Below, piece after piece: positions 34,674-42,733 of a stretch of 64,000 nt of DNA (position 1 is its first letter; each line of letters starts with the position of its first letter). Source of the stretch: JAGVPT01 sp963827085. GTDB lineage: Bacteria; Bacteroidota; Ignavibacteria; UBA10030; UBA8401. The notes beneath the pieces are model-generated. The model saw only the letters and a program-made list of their open reading frames with translations. It searched no databases and was not told the DNA's origin. A program made the position numbers and the translations under genes. The stretch lies in NCBI GenBank assembly GCA_963827085.1, contig CAWGZY010000002.1, positions 186,001 to 250,000 of the forward strand, given 5' to 3'.

Positions 34674-35903
34674 TTAGAGCAAATCGCCCGGCGTATGCGG
34701 TTGCGAAAGAAGTTCTTCAAATAGTTTCCATCGAAGATCGGTGTGAGCCGCATCCCCTCCATGATTCTCGATGTACGTTCGAACCATATCCTGTCCCAGA
34801 TTGTAGTTGATAACATAGCTGCGATACCGCTCGATAAAACCGACACGTTGCATCGCACGCTCCGGCGAGAACAAGGCGTATGTCGCCAGCCACTCCACGG
34901 CGTCTTCCCTGCTCCACTTCCCATCAAGATAATTACGCGCGGATTCGTTCCCTGCATAATCGAGCTTTGCTTTCACCGCTTGGATCTTGTAGTACTCCTC
35001 CGCTTTTAATGGGTCGAGCCCGGCGATAGGAAAAAGAACGTCGCGTTCAAAACGGACTCGTTCTTCGCCGGGGAGCGCCACTTCGATGCCGAAGTTGGCA
35101 CTTCCTTCTGCGATAAGCGATTGCGGGCTGAACAATGGGTAGACCGAAAATTCCATCCATCCCCGTTCGCGAAAGAGATTTTTTTCCATCAACATATTAT
35201 AGACATGATGCCCGGGATATCCCTCGTGGCAGGCAAGGTCGACGGCCCGGTCGATGAAAATCGGTAAATCAGTGTTAACCTGGATAACGCTGAAACTCTT
35301 CCCTTTATACCAATTATAGCCGCTCCACGGTTTATTATTAACGTACTCAACAGTAAAGCTTTCGGTTGATGGAAGAGCGATGTGCTGCAACGTCCTTCTT
35401 CGTCCCTCGGCGATTGCGGCTTTGAACACCGCGTCCAGTTTTTCCTTCGGGATCACGAATAATTGTTTGTACCGTTCCAGCCGGTCGGAGACTTTTCCCG
35501 CCCCGGGAAGCAATCTACCAAGTTCATCAAGCAATTCTTTATAGTGACTTTCCGGGAACGCAGGAGCTACGGCATCGTAGGTCTGCTTCGATTCCTCGTC
35601 AAACAATAATTTCTTCCCCGAGAGAAGGATAATTCTGCACCCGACTGCAATAAGCTGTTTCACCATCGAGGCATGGCGAAGCTTTTCGATTGGAATCAGC
35701 CTTGACGTCTCGGTTGTATTCAAGGAATTTAATAAAGACTGAACCTCTTTGTCGAAATCGGCAAACGGAAACTTTTCCTGCTTAACAGCATCTCGGCCGG
35801 TTGGTTTCCATTCTTCGGGTCCGTAATACGCATCGACATAATCAGCATCGTACACTCCAATATTCAGAACTAGTTTGACATAACGTTCGGCAATTGTGTT
35901 CAT
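34674..35903 (-). CDS. DUF885-family putative zinc peptidase
   Basis: A 409-residue protein with the metal-site pattern ACHEGYPGHHVYN (near residues 227-240) and the downstream glutamate in AEGSANFG. Both are typical of DUF885 proteins, which are related to M3/M32-like metallopeptidases. No signal peptide is seen, so it should be cytoplasmic. Family members are usually 500-600 residues, so this is a short form. Activity in the family has little direct evidence. Confidence 0.8.
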   Translation of the reverse strand: MNTIAERYVKLVLNIGVYDADYVDAYYGPEEWKPTGRDAVKQEKFPFADFDKEVQSLLNSLNTTETSRLIPIEKLRHASMVKQLIAVGCRIILLSGKKLLFDEESKQTYDAVAPAFPESHYKELLDELGRLLPGAGKVSDRLERYKQLFVIPKEKLDAVFKAAIAEGRRRTLQHIALPSTESFTVEYVNNKPWSGYNWYKGKSFSVIQVNTDLPIFIDRAVDLACHEGYPGHHVYNMLMEKNLFRERGWMEFSVYPLFSPQSLIAEGSANFGIEVALPGEERVRFERDVLFPIAGLDPLKAEEYYKIQAVKAKLDYAGNESARNYLDGKWSREDAVEWLATYALFSPERAMQRVGFIERYRSYVINYNLGQDMVRTYIENHGGDAAHTDLRWKLFEELLSQPHTPGDLL

Positions 35904-36096
35904 AATGGGCTCCGGGAGAACAATGAATTATTGCTTCGTATCATCATGCGAAAAGGTAATCAACAAAAATCGGTCAAACAAGAGGATATCGCTTGTCGGA
36001 TGCCGGACACCGCAGCCGAAAAATTAAATAACAAGGTATCCGACATCTTTCCAAAAAATAACAATGCAAAAATGTTCAGTAAGGCGACAAAAAAAA

Positions 36097-36858
36097 TCAG
36101 TGGGAGTAGGCGTTATAAAGAAGCTTGAGTGTAGTAACGACAACAATCGTAATATAGATCGGGCGAATGAGCGAGGTTCCTTTCCTGATCACCATGTGCG
36201 AGCCAATCCTTGCGCCGATAATCTCCCCGGCGGCCATCGTCAGCCCAGCACCGAACCAGACATATCCCCCGGCAAGGAAAATGATGCACGAAACAATATT
36301 GCTCGTGAAATTCATCAGTTTTGTCGCACCCGTGGCTTTTGTGAGGTCCATGCCGCGCCAGAACACAAACGCTATTGCCCAAAAGGAACCGACGCCGGGG
36401 CCAAAGAACCCATCGTAAAACCCGAGAAACAGGCCCGCAACAACAAAAAAGAGAGAAGCGGAAATTCGGGGGCGCTTGTCGACATCGCCGAATTTCGGGC
36501 TGAGAAGTGTGTAGATGACGATGGCAAGGAGAAGGAATGGAATGACGCGGCTCAGAATATCGGAGTTAACTTGCTGCACGCCCCAGGCACCGGCCGCTGC
36601 GCCGAGAAGAGTGAAGAGAATTCCAAGCCTCGCTTGGCGAATGCCGACGATCCCATTTTTCACATAATAATACGTTGCCGTAAAACTGCCGAAGCTTGAT
36701 TGAAACTTGTTTGTTCCCAGTGCAATCTTTGGCGGCATCCCGACTGCAAGGGCGACGGGAAGCGTGATGAGGCCGCCGCCGCCGGCGATTGAATCGACTA
36801 CTCCAGCAACCAAACCCGCCAGAAATAAAACTGGATACAGCCAAAGGGAACCGAACAT
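36097..36858 (-). CDS. TSUP (TauE/SafE) family permease
   Basis: A 253-residue membrane protein with seven to eight helices. TSUP marks are GVVDSIAGGGGLITLPVAL near the N-terminus and FFGPGVGSFW in the second half, reflecting the internal duplication. Members move sulfite, sulfonates or other organic anions. It lies downstream of a TonB receptor gene, but a strong terminator stands between them, so it probably has its own promoter. Confidence 0.9.
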   Translation of the reverse strand: MFGSLWLYPVLFLAGLVAGVVDSIAGGGGLITLPVALAVGMPPKIALGTNKFQSSFGSFTATYYYVKNGIVGIRQARLGILFTLLGAAAGAWGVQQVNSDILSRVIPFLLLAIVIYTLLSPKFGDVDKRPRISASLFFVVAGLFLGFYDGFFGPGVGSFWAIAFVFWRGMDLTKATGATKLMNFTSNIVSCIIFLAGGYVWFGAGLTMAAGEIIGARIGSHMVIRKGTSLIRPIYITIVVVTTLKLLYNAYSH

Positions 36859-36893
36859 ACAATTGTTTTGAATGACCTGTGATGAGCACGGAG

Positions 36894-36934
36894 AAAAAAA
36901 CGGCGCTCGATTCTCGCAGACGAATCAGGCGCCG
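36894..36934 (-). terminator. Intrinsic terminator after the TonB receptor gene
   Basis: On the minus strand, CGGCGCCTGATTC pairs (one bulged position) with GAATCGAGCGCCG across an 8-base loop and is followed by TTTTTTT (36894-36900). A second hairpin, AATAAAGG/CCTTTATT with loop AAAAA, lies at about 36940-36960. They sit about 100 bp after the stop at 37035 and before the TSUP gene. Confidence 0.8.
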
Positions 36935-37034
36935 CATTCAAATAAAGGAAAAACCTTTATTGAAGCAACATTATTATTTTCAGCACACGTAGAAGCCGGC
37001 CTTTTGCCGATTGCACGAACGGACATTCTTCGAT

Positions 37035-39569
37035 CTAAAACTCCACCGACACCCCGCCCACAGGAAAGAACGCGAATTGATGGAGCGTTTGGATCGTTCC
37101 GTCGCTTACATATTGGTACGAGGCAATGTTGTCTCTGTTGTAGACATTTTGAATCGCGATAAACGTGACGATGTTCCACCCGGTCATATGATACCGGCTG
37201 ATCCACTGTATATCAAGCCGGTGATACGCAGGATATCGCGCCGTGTTAAGATCGGCGGACTCGTTCACCCACGCTCCTTTCGACCAGGTAACATTTCCGA
37301 TCCATACTTGTTCATTGGTCACGAATGTTTGCGGCGTGTACGGTTTGCCGGATGAGTACCGAAAACGGAAACTAATTTCCATGTCGTCAGAAAACGGTAA
37401 AATCTTCGTCGGATACTTCAATATCGATTCATCCAGCCAGGTCCTCGTCCCTTTCACGATCTTACCGAATACGACCGTCAGAATATGAGGATAGTCGTAA
37501 TCTGAAAGAAACGTTTTTCCTTCCATTCCTACCCTCGGATCGTCGGAGACCGTGGTTGAATAGGAGTAACTGACCGTCCCGAAATAGTCTTTCACCTGTT
37601 TTTGTTGAAGAAAAAATTCGATACCTCTCGACCGCCGGTCCATGACCGTGAGATACTTGTCGGATTGGAATGTCGGGTCGGCGAGTGATTCGATAAATTG
37701 CTCAGTCACCGCAAGGTTGGAATAATGTTTGTCGTAGACTTCAATGCTCCCTTTCAGTCCCTCATCCAGGACTTGTTCGACGCCAAGGACGAAATGGCGG
37801 GCGTGGGCATTATCCAAATTACGATTGTATCCGATGTTCCGGTTATCGGAGTAGTCCGGCAAAGGCTGTGTTTGATAATACTCGCCATAGGCAAAATTCA
37901 GCCGGGTAAGTTCGGGAACGAGTTCATACGAAATACTCGTCCGCGGAGCAAGGTTGCCGTGACCCGAATAGCTGAAATAATCATAACGAAGACCCGCCGT
38001 TAACGCCACTCGTGGAAAAAGAGAGACCTTGTCGCTCACATATCCGCTCAGTTTATACGAATCGCCCAGGCCGAGGTGGGTTTGAACGTCGCCCGAAGGG
38101 AAACGCGGCGGGTACGTTTCGAAAATCCCGTCGTGGTTCAGATCGTACCTCAGTGAATCCGATTGATATGTTGCAACTCCGTCGAATTTCCATGTCGTTT
38201 GATACTGCACTCCCGCGGAAAGCTCGTGGCTTTCGGATATCCGATATACGGCATCATAACGCGCGGCGAGAACAGATTCGTAATTGTCCTCGTTATAGGC
38301 GCTTTCCGAATTAAGAAGAGCACTGCTCGTCACTCTCCCCATGTCGTCGTAGGAGCGGCGCGTAAAATCGTTCGTGACATCGACATTGTATCTGTTGCCA
38401 AACGAATAGAGTGTCAACACCGAAAAGCCATCGTTGCCCCAGAGGCTTTTGAGGCTTGCACCGACAGCGTATTCGTTTGTGTGAACATCGACATTTTGGA
38501 CGCTCGAAGAATCGGTAATGCCCGCTTTCTGGATGTTTGTCTCTTTCGGATCGCCGTCAATGAGAATTTTGTCGTCTCCGTAAATCCCGCTCGCCATGAA
38601 TTTCTGCGTGGGAGAAAGGTCGTAGGCAACCTTGAACTGAGTGTCGTAGTATTTAGGAATTGCCGTCAGACCGAGCGCGGTGATTCCCGTAAGATTGTCG
38701 AGCGTTTCGAGAAGGCTCCGGCGTGCAGAAAAGATCCAGGAGCCTCTTCCATTATCGATTCCTCCTTCCATCACCGTGCTGAATCCGGCAAAGTTAAAAC
38801 CGGTGTTCGTCGCAAATGACCGTTGACGATCTCCCTCGCGAAGCGTTACGTCCATCACCGACGAAAGCTTGTCGCCGTACTGAGCGGGAAAGCCGCCCGT
38901 GGAAAAACGAACGTCCTCGATGAGGTCAACGTTGACCATGTTGATCGGGCCGCCGGAGTTGAACTCGTTCGGATAGTGATTAGTGGACGGGATCTCAATG
39001 TAATCCATCACGGTGAGATTTTCATCGGGGGAGCCGCCTCGAACGATCATTTCGTTCGTCTCATCGCTCGAGTTGCCGACATTGGGGAGAGATTGCATCA
39101 ACCGATCCATGTCTTGGATCGATCCGGGCGAGCGCGCGACTTCGGCACCGCTCAACCCAACCGTGCTGACCGGACTGATCGAACCGGCCCGGCCGAAGTA
39201 GTCTGCTTTCACCTCGACTTCACCGATTTCAACGAGAGTTTCCTGCATCTTAATCTTCACTTTTGCGCTGCGCCCTGTGGAGACAACGACATTCGTCAAA
39301 ACTGAAGTCTGATAGCCGATCAGGCTCGTTCGAAGGCTATATTCCCCCACCTCTAAATTTTTAATAAAGAAATTACCGTTTTCGTCGGTCGCAGCGCCAA
39401 CCGTAGGTTGCTCGACAACCGTAACGTTCGCACCAATAAGGGGCTGTTGTGTCGCGCCGTCTATCACCTGTCCGGAAATTTCTCCCCGCCGGTCCTGGGC
39501 GGCAAGTGAAGAAAAGAGTAAAGCGAACATCATGACGAAATAATAACGAGACATCACTTTTCCACGCAT
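37035..39569 (-). CDS. TonB-dependent outer membrane receptor
   Basis: An 844-residue precursor. A signal peptide (about residues 6-24, ending SSLAAQ) is followed by a CarboxypepD_reg-like domain (GEISGQVIDGATQQPLIGAN). The plug (about 120-230: VARSPGSIQDMDRLMQSLPN, MIVRGGSPDENLTVMDYIEI) and a long 22-strand-type barrel follow, ending in the phenylalanine of GGVSVEF. No SusD-like partner is adjacent. The ligand is not evident. The start at 39569 has GGAGG seven bases upstream, but that site is itself paired in a small hairpin (see 39577). Confidence 0.93.
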   Translation of the reverse strand: MRGKVMSRYYFVMMFALLFSSLAAQDRRGEISGQVIDGATQQPLIGANVTVVEQPTVGAATDENGNFFIKNLEVGEYSLRTSLIGYQTSVLTNVVVSTGRSAKVKIKMQETLVEIGEVEVKADYFGRAGSISPVSTVGLSGAEVARSPGSIQDMDRLMQSLPNVGNSSDETNEMIVRGGSPDENLTVMDYIEIPSTNHYPNEFNSGGPINMVNVDLIEDVRFSTGGFPAQYGDKLSSVMDVTLREGDRQRSFATNTGFNFAGFSTVMEGGIDNGRGSWIFSARRSLLETLDNLTGITALGLTAIPKYYDTQFKVAYDLSPTQKFMASGIYGDDKILIDGDPKETNIQKAGITDSSSVQNVDVHTNEYAVGASLKSLWGNDGFSVLTLYSFGNRYNVDVTNDFTRRSYDDMGRVTSSALLNSESAYNEDNYESVLAARYDAVYRISESHELSAGVQYQTTWKFDGVATYQSDSLRYDLNHDGIFETYPPRFPSGDVQTHLGLGDSYKLSGYVSDKVSLFPRVALTAGLRYDYFSYSGHGNLAPRTSISYELVPELTRLNFAYGEYYQTQPLPDYSDNRNIGYNRNLDNAHARHFVLGVEQVLDEGLKGSIEVYDKHYSNLAVTEQFIESLADPTFQSDKYLTVMDRRSRGIEFFLQQKQVKDYFGTVSYSYSTTVSDDPRVGMEGKTFLSDYDYPHILTVVFGKIVKGTRTWLDESILKYPTKILPFSDDMEISFRFRYSSGKPYTPQTFVTNEQVWIGNVTWSKGAWVNESADLNTARYPAYHRLDIQWISRYHMTGWNIVTFIAIQNVYNRDNIASYQYVSDGTIQTLHQFAFFPVGGVSVEF

Positions 39570-39576
39570 GGGTTAT

Positions 39577-39589
39577 CCTCCAAAGGAGG
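39577..39589 (-). promoter_or_regulatory. Small hairpin sequestering the TonB receptor ribosome binding site
   Basis: In the minus-strand message CCUCC, a UUU loop and GGAGG form a 5-bp stem. The GGAGG arm is the Shine-Dalgarno sequence seven bases before AUG. This arrangement would lower translation unless opened. The stem is short, so the effect may be modest. Confidence 0.4.
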
Positions 39590-39849
39590 TGCGGCTCTTA
39601 TCGTGAGTACGGAGTTCAAGATAGAGGATACATTCAAAAATACCGATGAATTCCGACGAGCTGACAAAAGAAGAGGATGAAATGCAAGATGGAGAGCGCG
39701 GAAAATCAGCTCGGAACGGGGATTGGTTATGGTCTGTTGCGTTTTGCCTTTCATGAGTGACTGTCCAACACTTCACCGGGAAAATCGTGATTTGTCAAAA
39801 TATTTTGTGAGTCAACCAACCTGTATGAGAGGACAGGATCGGTTTTCAT

Positions 39850-39867
39850 TAAACGCAATTGCGTTTA
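39850..39867. promoter_or_regulatory. 18-bp perfect palindrome upstream of the TonB receptor gene
   Basis: TAAACGCAATTGCGTTTA is fully self-complementary and lies about 280 bp before the receptor start and 120 bp after the previous gene's stop. It looks like a dimeric regulator's operator. No regulator gene is adjacent, and the promoter is not identified. Confidence 0.45.
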
Positions 39868-39987
39868 CGGGAATCCGGCTTTTGGGTTGCATCGTTATTA
39901 TTGATGCATCGACAATCATGGAAAAGAATGGTGCGAGGAGGGCTGCGGTGTTGTAATCGAGAGCGGTGTGTGTTTCCCCCTTTGCAC

Positions 39988-41316
39988 CTATTTCAAATAA
40001 TAGAGCAGGGGATTTGGAGCTAACCGGCACTCTTCTGCAAGGCGAAGTCCGTTGATAACTCCCGTGTCCCGCAAATTGTACATGCGCGGTACTAACTTAT
40101 CACGAAGGTTGATCGGCGTAAAAGGATTGATAAAAATACTTGTCCCTCCTTCAAACCCGGCAGGAACGTTGACGCGTAATTTAAGAAGCACATGCCACGG
40201 CATTTTGTAAACTGCATCGATAGGAGTGTAATACCATTCTTCGTTGCAGGAAATCTGGCTTCCGATCGCTGCATGGCATGCATGTACGAGATCGCTCACT
40301 CCTCGTAATTCCGCATCGTTGTGTTCAAATGGCCGGCTGGCCTGCGACTTCGAGTAAATCTCAACCGTCGGATAGCGGTGGCCGATCCCCACGCTGGCAA
40401 CCGCATAATCATTTTCTGCAAACACCAAGTTATACTGCGCTGCGAAATTCACTCCGAGTTCGTTGAAGATATTCGGGTCGTCGCGAAGCATCTGGATCTG
40501 CTGCAGCATGGAATTTCCCCACTCATCCAGCCCGACAATTTGTTTGTGAAGGTGGTCGAAGGAAGCGCCCGCCGGTCGAAGCCAGTTCTGAAATACGCTG
40601 ATGTACCGGATGTACCGATTGTAGGTCAGCATATCCCGCATCGCTTCGACCGCGAACCGGAAATACTGAAAGTGCTCCTCCTCCGTCATTTCGCCTGAAG
40701 AACGAAGCTGGGTGTCGACCGTTGCCCCGTCGGTGTAATGCTTGCGTGCAATGATGAGTTCGTGGCATCCGCCAAAGAATGCATCCATCATATTCTCTTT
40801 ATTGAACAGGAGCTTCTGCCTGATCTCCTGTTCCGACCGGGAAGACATTTTCAACTTGTAATTCAAAATCGCGTCGATATGTTCGGCCCCCCTGGGGGTA
40901 GCAATATATGAATCGCGCCAGGCGGCGGCATCTTTCGTCAATCGATAATTGTAATTCTTTTTCCAGTAGTCGATGGTAACGATTTCGAACAAATTTCCGA
41001 GCCGGCGAAATTCTGCAACGGTATCGTTGTACTTGTCCGGCGGGATGCGCGTCAACATACGATACTGTCCATTCTCTTTGACAAGGCGGTTCTTTTCGGG
41101 GGGAACTTCGTAGTAGCGGGTCTCGCAGAAGCTGCAATACTTCCCGTCGCCGGTGCGGTCGATCTCTTTTGCCGCGGCAGGTACTTCATTCATTAACGGC
41201 TTGTCGCCGCGGCCGGGTACTGCCCACACTTCGGTGCCCGTGAACGGATTGATCTGCTTCACCGTCCCGTCGGGCATGATGTTGTAGAAAAAATTGTAAC
41301 TGCGTGAAGGATTCAT
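39988..41316 (-). CDS. DUF4921/GalT-like nucleotidyltransferase-family protein
   Basis: A 442-residue protein resembling hexose-1-phosphate uridylyltransferases. A zinc-type pair lies in YCSFCETRYYE (near residue 60), and the HIT-superfamily active motif is seen as ASFDHLHKQIVG, with the first histidine of the usual HxHxQ pattern. NPFTPINLRDKLVPRM lies near the C-terminus. Nucleotide-sugar transfer is plausible but unproven. The gene begins 13 bp after a phosphohexomutase gene, consistent with sugar-phosphate metabolism. Confidence 0.75.
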   Translation of the reverse strand: MNPSRSYNFFYNIMPDGTVKQINPFTGTEVWAVPGRGDKPLMNEVPAAAKEIDRTGDGKYCSFCETRYYEVPPEKNRLVKENGQYRMLTRIPPDKYNDTVAEFRRLGNLFEIVTIDYWKKNYNYRLTKDAAAWRDSYIATPRGAEHIDAILNYKLKMSSRSEQEIRQKLLFNKENMMDAFFGGCHELIIARKHYTDGATVDTQLRSSGEMTEEEHFQYFRFAVEAMRDMLTYNRYIRYISVFQNWLRPAGASFDHLHKQIVGLDEWGNSMLQQIQMLRDDPNIFNELGVNFAAQYNLVFAENDYAVASVGIGHRYPTVEIYSKSQASRPFEHNDAELRGVSDLVHACHAAIGSQISCNEEWYYTPIDAVYKMPWHVLLKLRVNVPAGFEGGTSIFINPFTPINLRDKLVPRMYNLRDTGVINGLRLAEECRLAPNPLLYYLK

Positions 41317-41329
41317 GTGTCCTGCAGAA

Positions 41330-42733
41330 TCATACGGCCGTTGCGGCTTTCAGCATAGCCTTCATTCGCGCGGGGGAATTCGCTTCAGCATAGAAGCGAA
41401 CGAGCGGCTCCGTACCCGAAAAACGGACAAGAATCCATCCCTTGTCGACGTAAAATTTGTAGCCGTCGGTTTCGTTGATGCGCTGAACGGTAAAGGGGCC
41501 GATCTTTTTCGGCCGGTGTGAATAGAACAACACAATTTTTTTCTTCTCTGCCTCTGTAACGCGCCGGTCAATCCTGCCGAAATGGTACTCGCCGTATTCA
41601 TCGAACAGCTCCTGCACAAGCGCGCTCAATTTCTTCCGGCGCACGGCCATGATCTCCGCAAGCAGCAAGCCGACATAAATTCCATCGCGTTCCGGCAAAT
41701 GCCCCATCACGCCGAGTCCGCCGCTCTCTTCTCCGGCGATGATGATTTTTTTCTCCGTCATCAGACGGCAAAGATACTTAAAACCGACAGGTGTCTCGTT
41801 CAAAACAAGTCCGTACTTCTCGCACATCCTGGAGATCAGCTCGCTAACCGACAGCGACTTCGCAACTTCCCCTTTCAGGTGTTTGCGTTCTACCAAATAT
41901 TTCAGGAGGATCGCAAAGATGCGGTGGGAATCGACAAAGTTCCCCTTTTCATCTATCGCCCCAACGCGGTCGGCATCTCCGTCTGTTGCAATACCGATAT
42001 TGTATCTGCCGTCTTTGACCTCGAAGCTCAGCTCTTCGAGATTCTGCGCAAGGGGTTCAGGGTGTCCACCGGCGAACGAAGGGTTAAAGATGTTGCGGAT
42101 TGTTCCGACCTTCGGCAAAATCAGTTCCATCACACCCTGTCCGGCGCCATACATTGCATCGTACAGTATCTTAATGCGCGTCGCCTTGATAAGGTCTATC
42201 TCGATCTTTTTCTCAATATCGGCAACATACAGCGATGTCAGGTCGACGAATTGAATCAGCCTCTTCGCGACAAGTTCGTCGAACGGTTTTACTTTTAACG
42301 GAAGTTCCTTCGCTTTCAAAATCGGGGCAAGAAGCTTTTCCACTTTTGCAACCATCTCAGGATGGGCGGGTCCGCCGAAATCTCCTTTGATCTTGAACCC
42401 GTTATATTCTGCAGGATTGTGGCTTGCCGTAATAACAACTCCGCCGGCGGCTTTCATCTTCACAATGCCGAGAGATGTCATCGGCGTTGATGAAATCTTA
42501 TCGGCCAATTTTACCTTTACGCCGGCGCTTGCGATGACTTGCGCAGCCTTATGTGCAAAATCCTTCGACATAAAACGCGAGTCATATCCGATCACCAAGC
42601 CGTTTTTGATTTTTTTATGGGATTTGAAATAGCGCGCCGTTGCCAACGCAACCTTTGCCACGTTTGCGAGCGTATAATCATCTGCGATAACACCGCGCCA
42701 GCCGTCTGTTCCGAATTTGATTGAAGGAGTCAT
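41330..42733 (-). CDS. Phosphoglucomutase/phosphomannomutase
   Basis: A 467-residue alpha-D-phosphohexomutase that interconverts hexose 1- and 6-phosphates. The phosphoserine loop is TASHNPAEYNGFK, the magnesium loop DGDADRVGAI, the sugar-binding loop GEESGGLGV and the phosphate-binding loop RFSGTEPLVR. The exact sugar cannot be read from the sequence; GlmM is less likely because the loop lacks its MSG pattern. Its ATG overlaps the upstream methyltransferase stop by four bases. Confidence 0.93.
   Translation of the reverse strand: MTPSIKFGTDGWRGVIADDYTLANVAKVALATARYFKSHKKIKNGLVIGYDSRFMSKDFAHKAAQVIASAGVKVKLADKISSTPMTSLGIVKMKAAGGVVITASHNPAEYNGFKIKGDFGGPAHPEMVAKVEKLLAPILKAKELPLKVKPFDELVAKRLIQFVDLTSLYVADIEKKIEIDLIKATRIKILYDAMYGAGQGVMELILPKVGTIRNIFNPSFAGGHPEPLAQNLEELSFEVKDGRYNIGIATDGDADRVGAIDEKGNFVDSHRIFAILLKYLVERKHLKGEVAKSLSVSELISRMCEKYGLVLNETPVGFKYLCRLMTEKKIIIAGEESGGLGVMGHLPERDGIYVGLLLAEIMAVRRKKLSALVQELFDEYGEYHFGRIDRRVTEAEKKKIVLFYSHRPKKIGPFTVQRINETDGYKFYVDKGWILVRFSGTEPLVRFYAEANSPARMKAMLKAATAV

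Larger units (their letters stand above)
39570..39987. other. Intergenic leader region of the TonB receptor gene
   Basis: No gene is seen in these 418 bases. The region holds a CCTCC-TTT-GGAGG hairpin over the receptor ribosome binding site (39577-39589) and an 18-bp perfect palindrome at 39850-39867. I see no convincing -10/-35 pair. Confidence 0.5.

Noticed and set aside
38163..38819. Plus-strand frame of 218 codons within the TonB receptor gene
   Set aside because: It lies wholly antisense to well-conserved barrel sequence and has no start signals.
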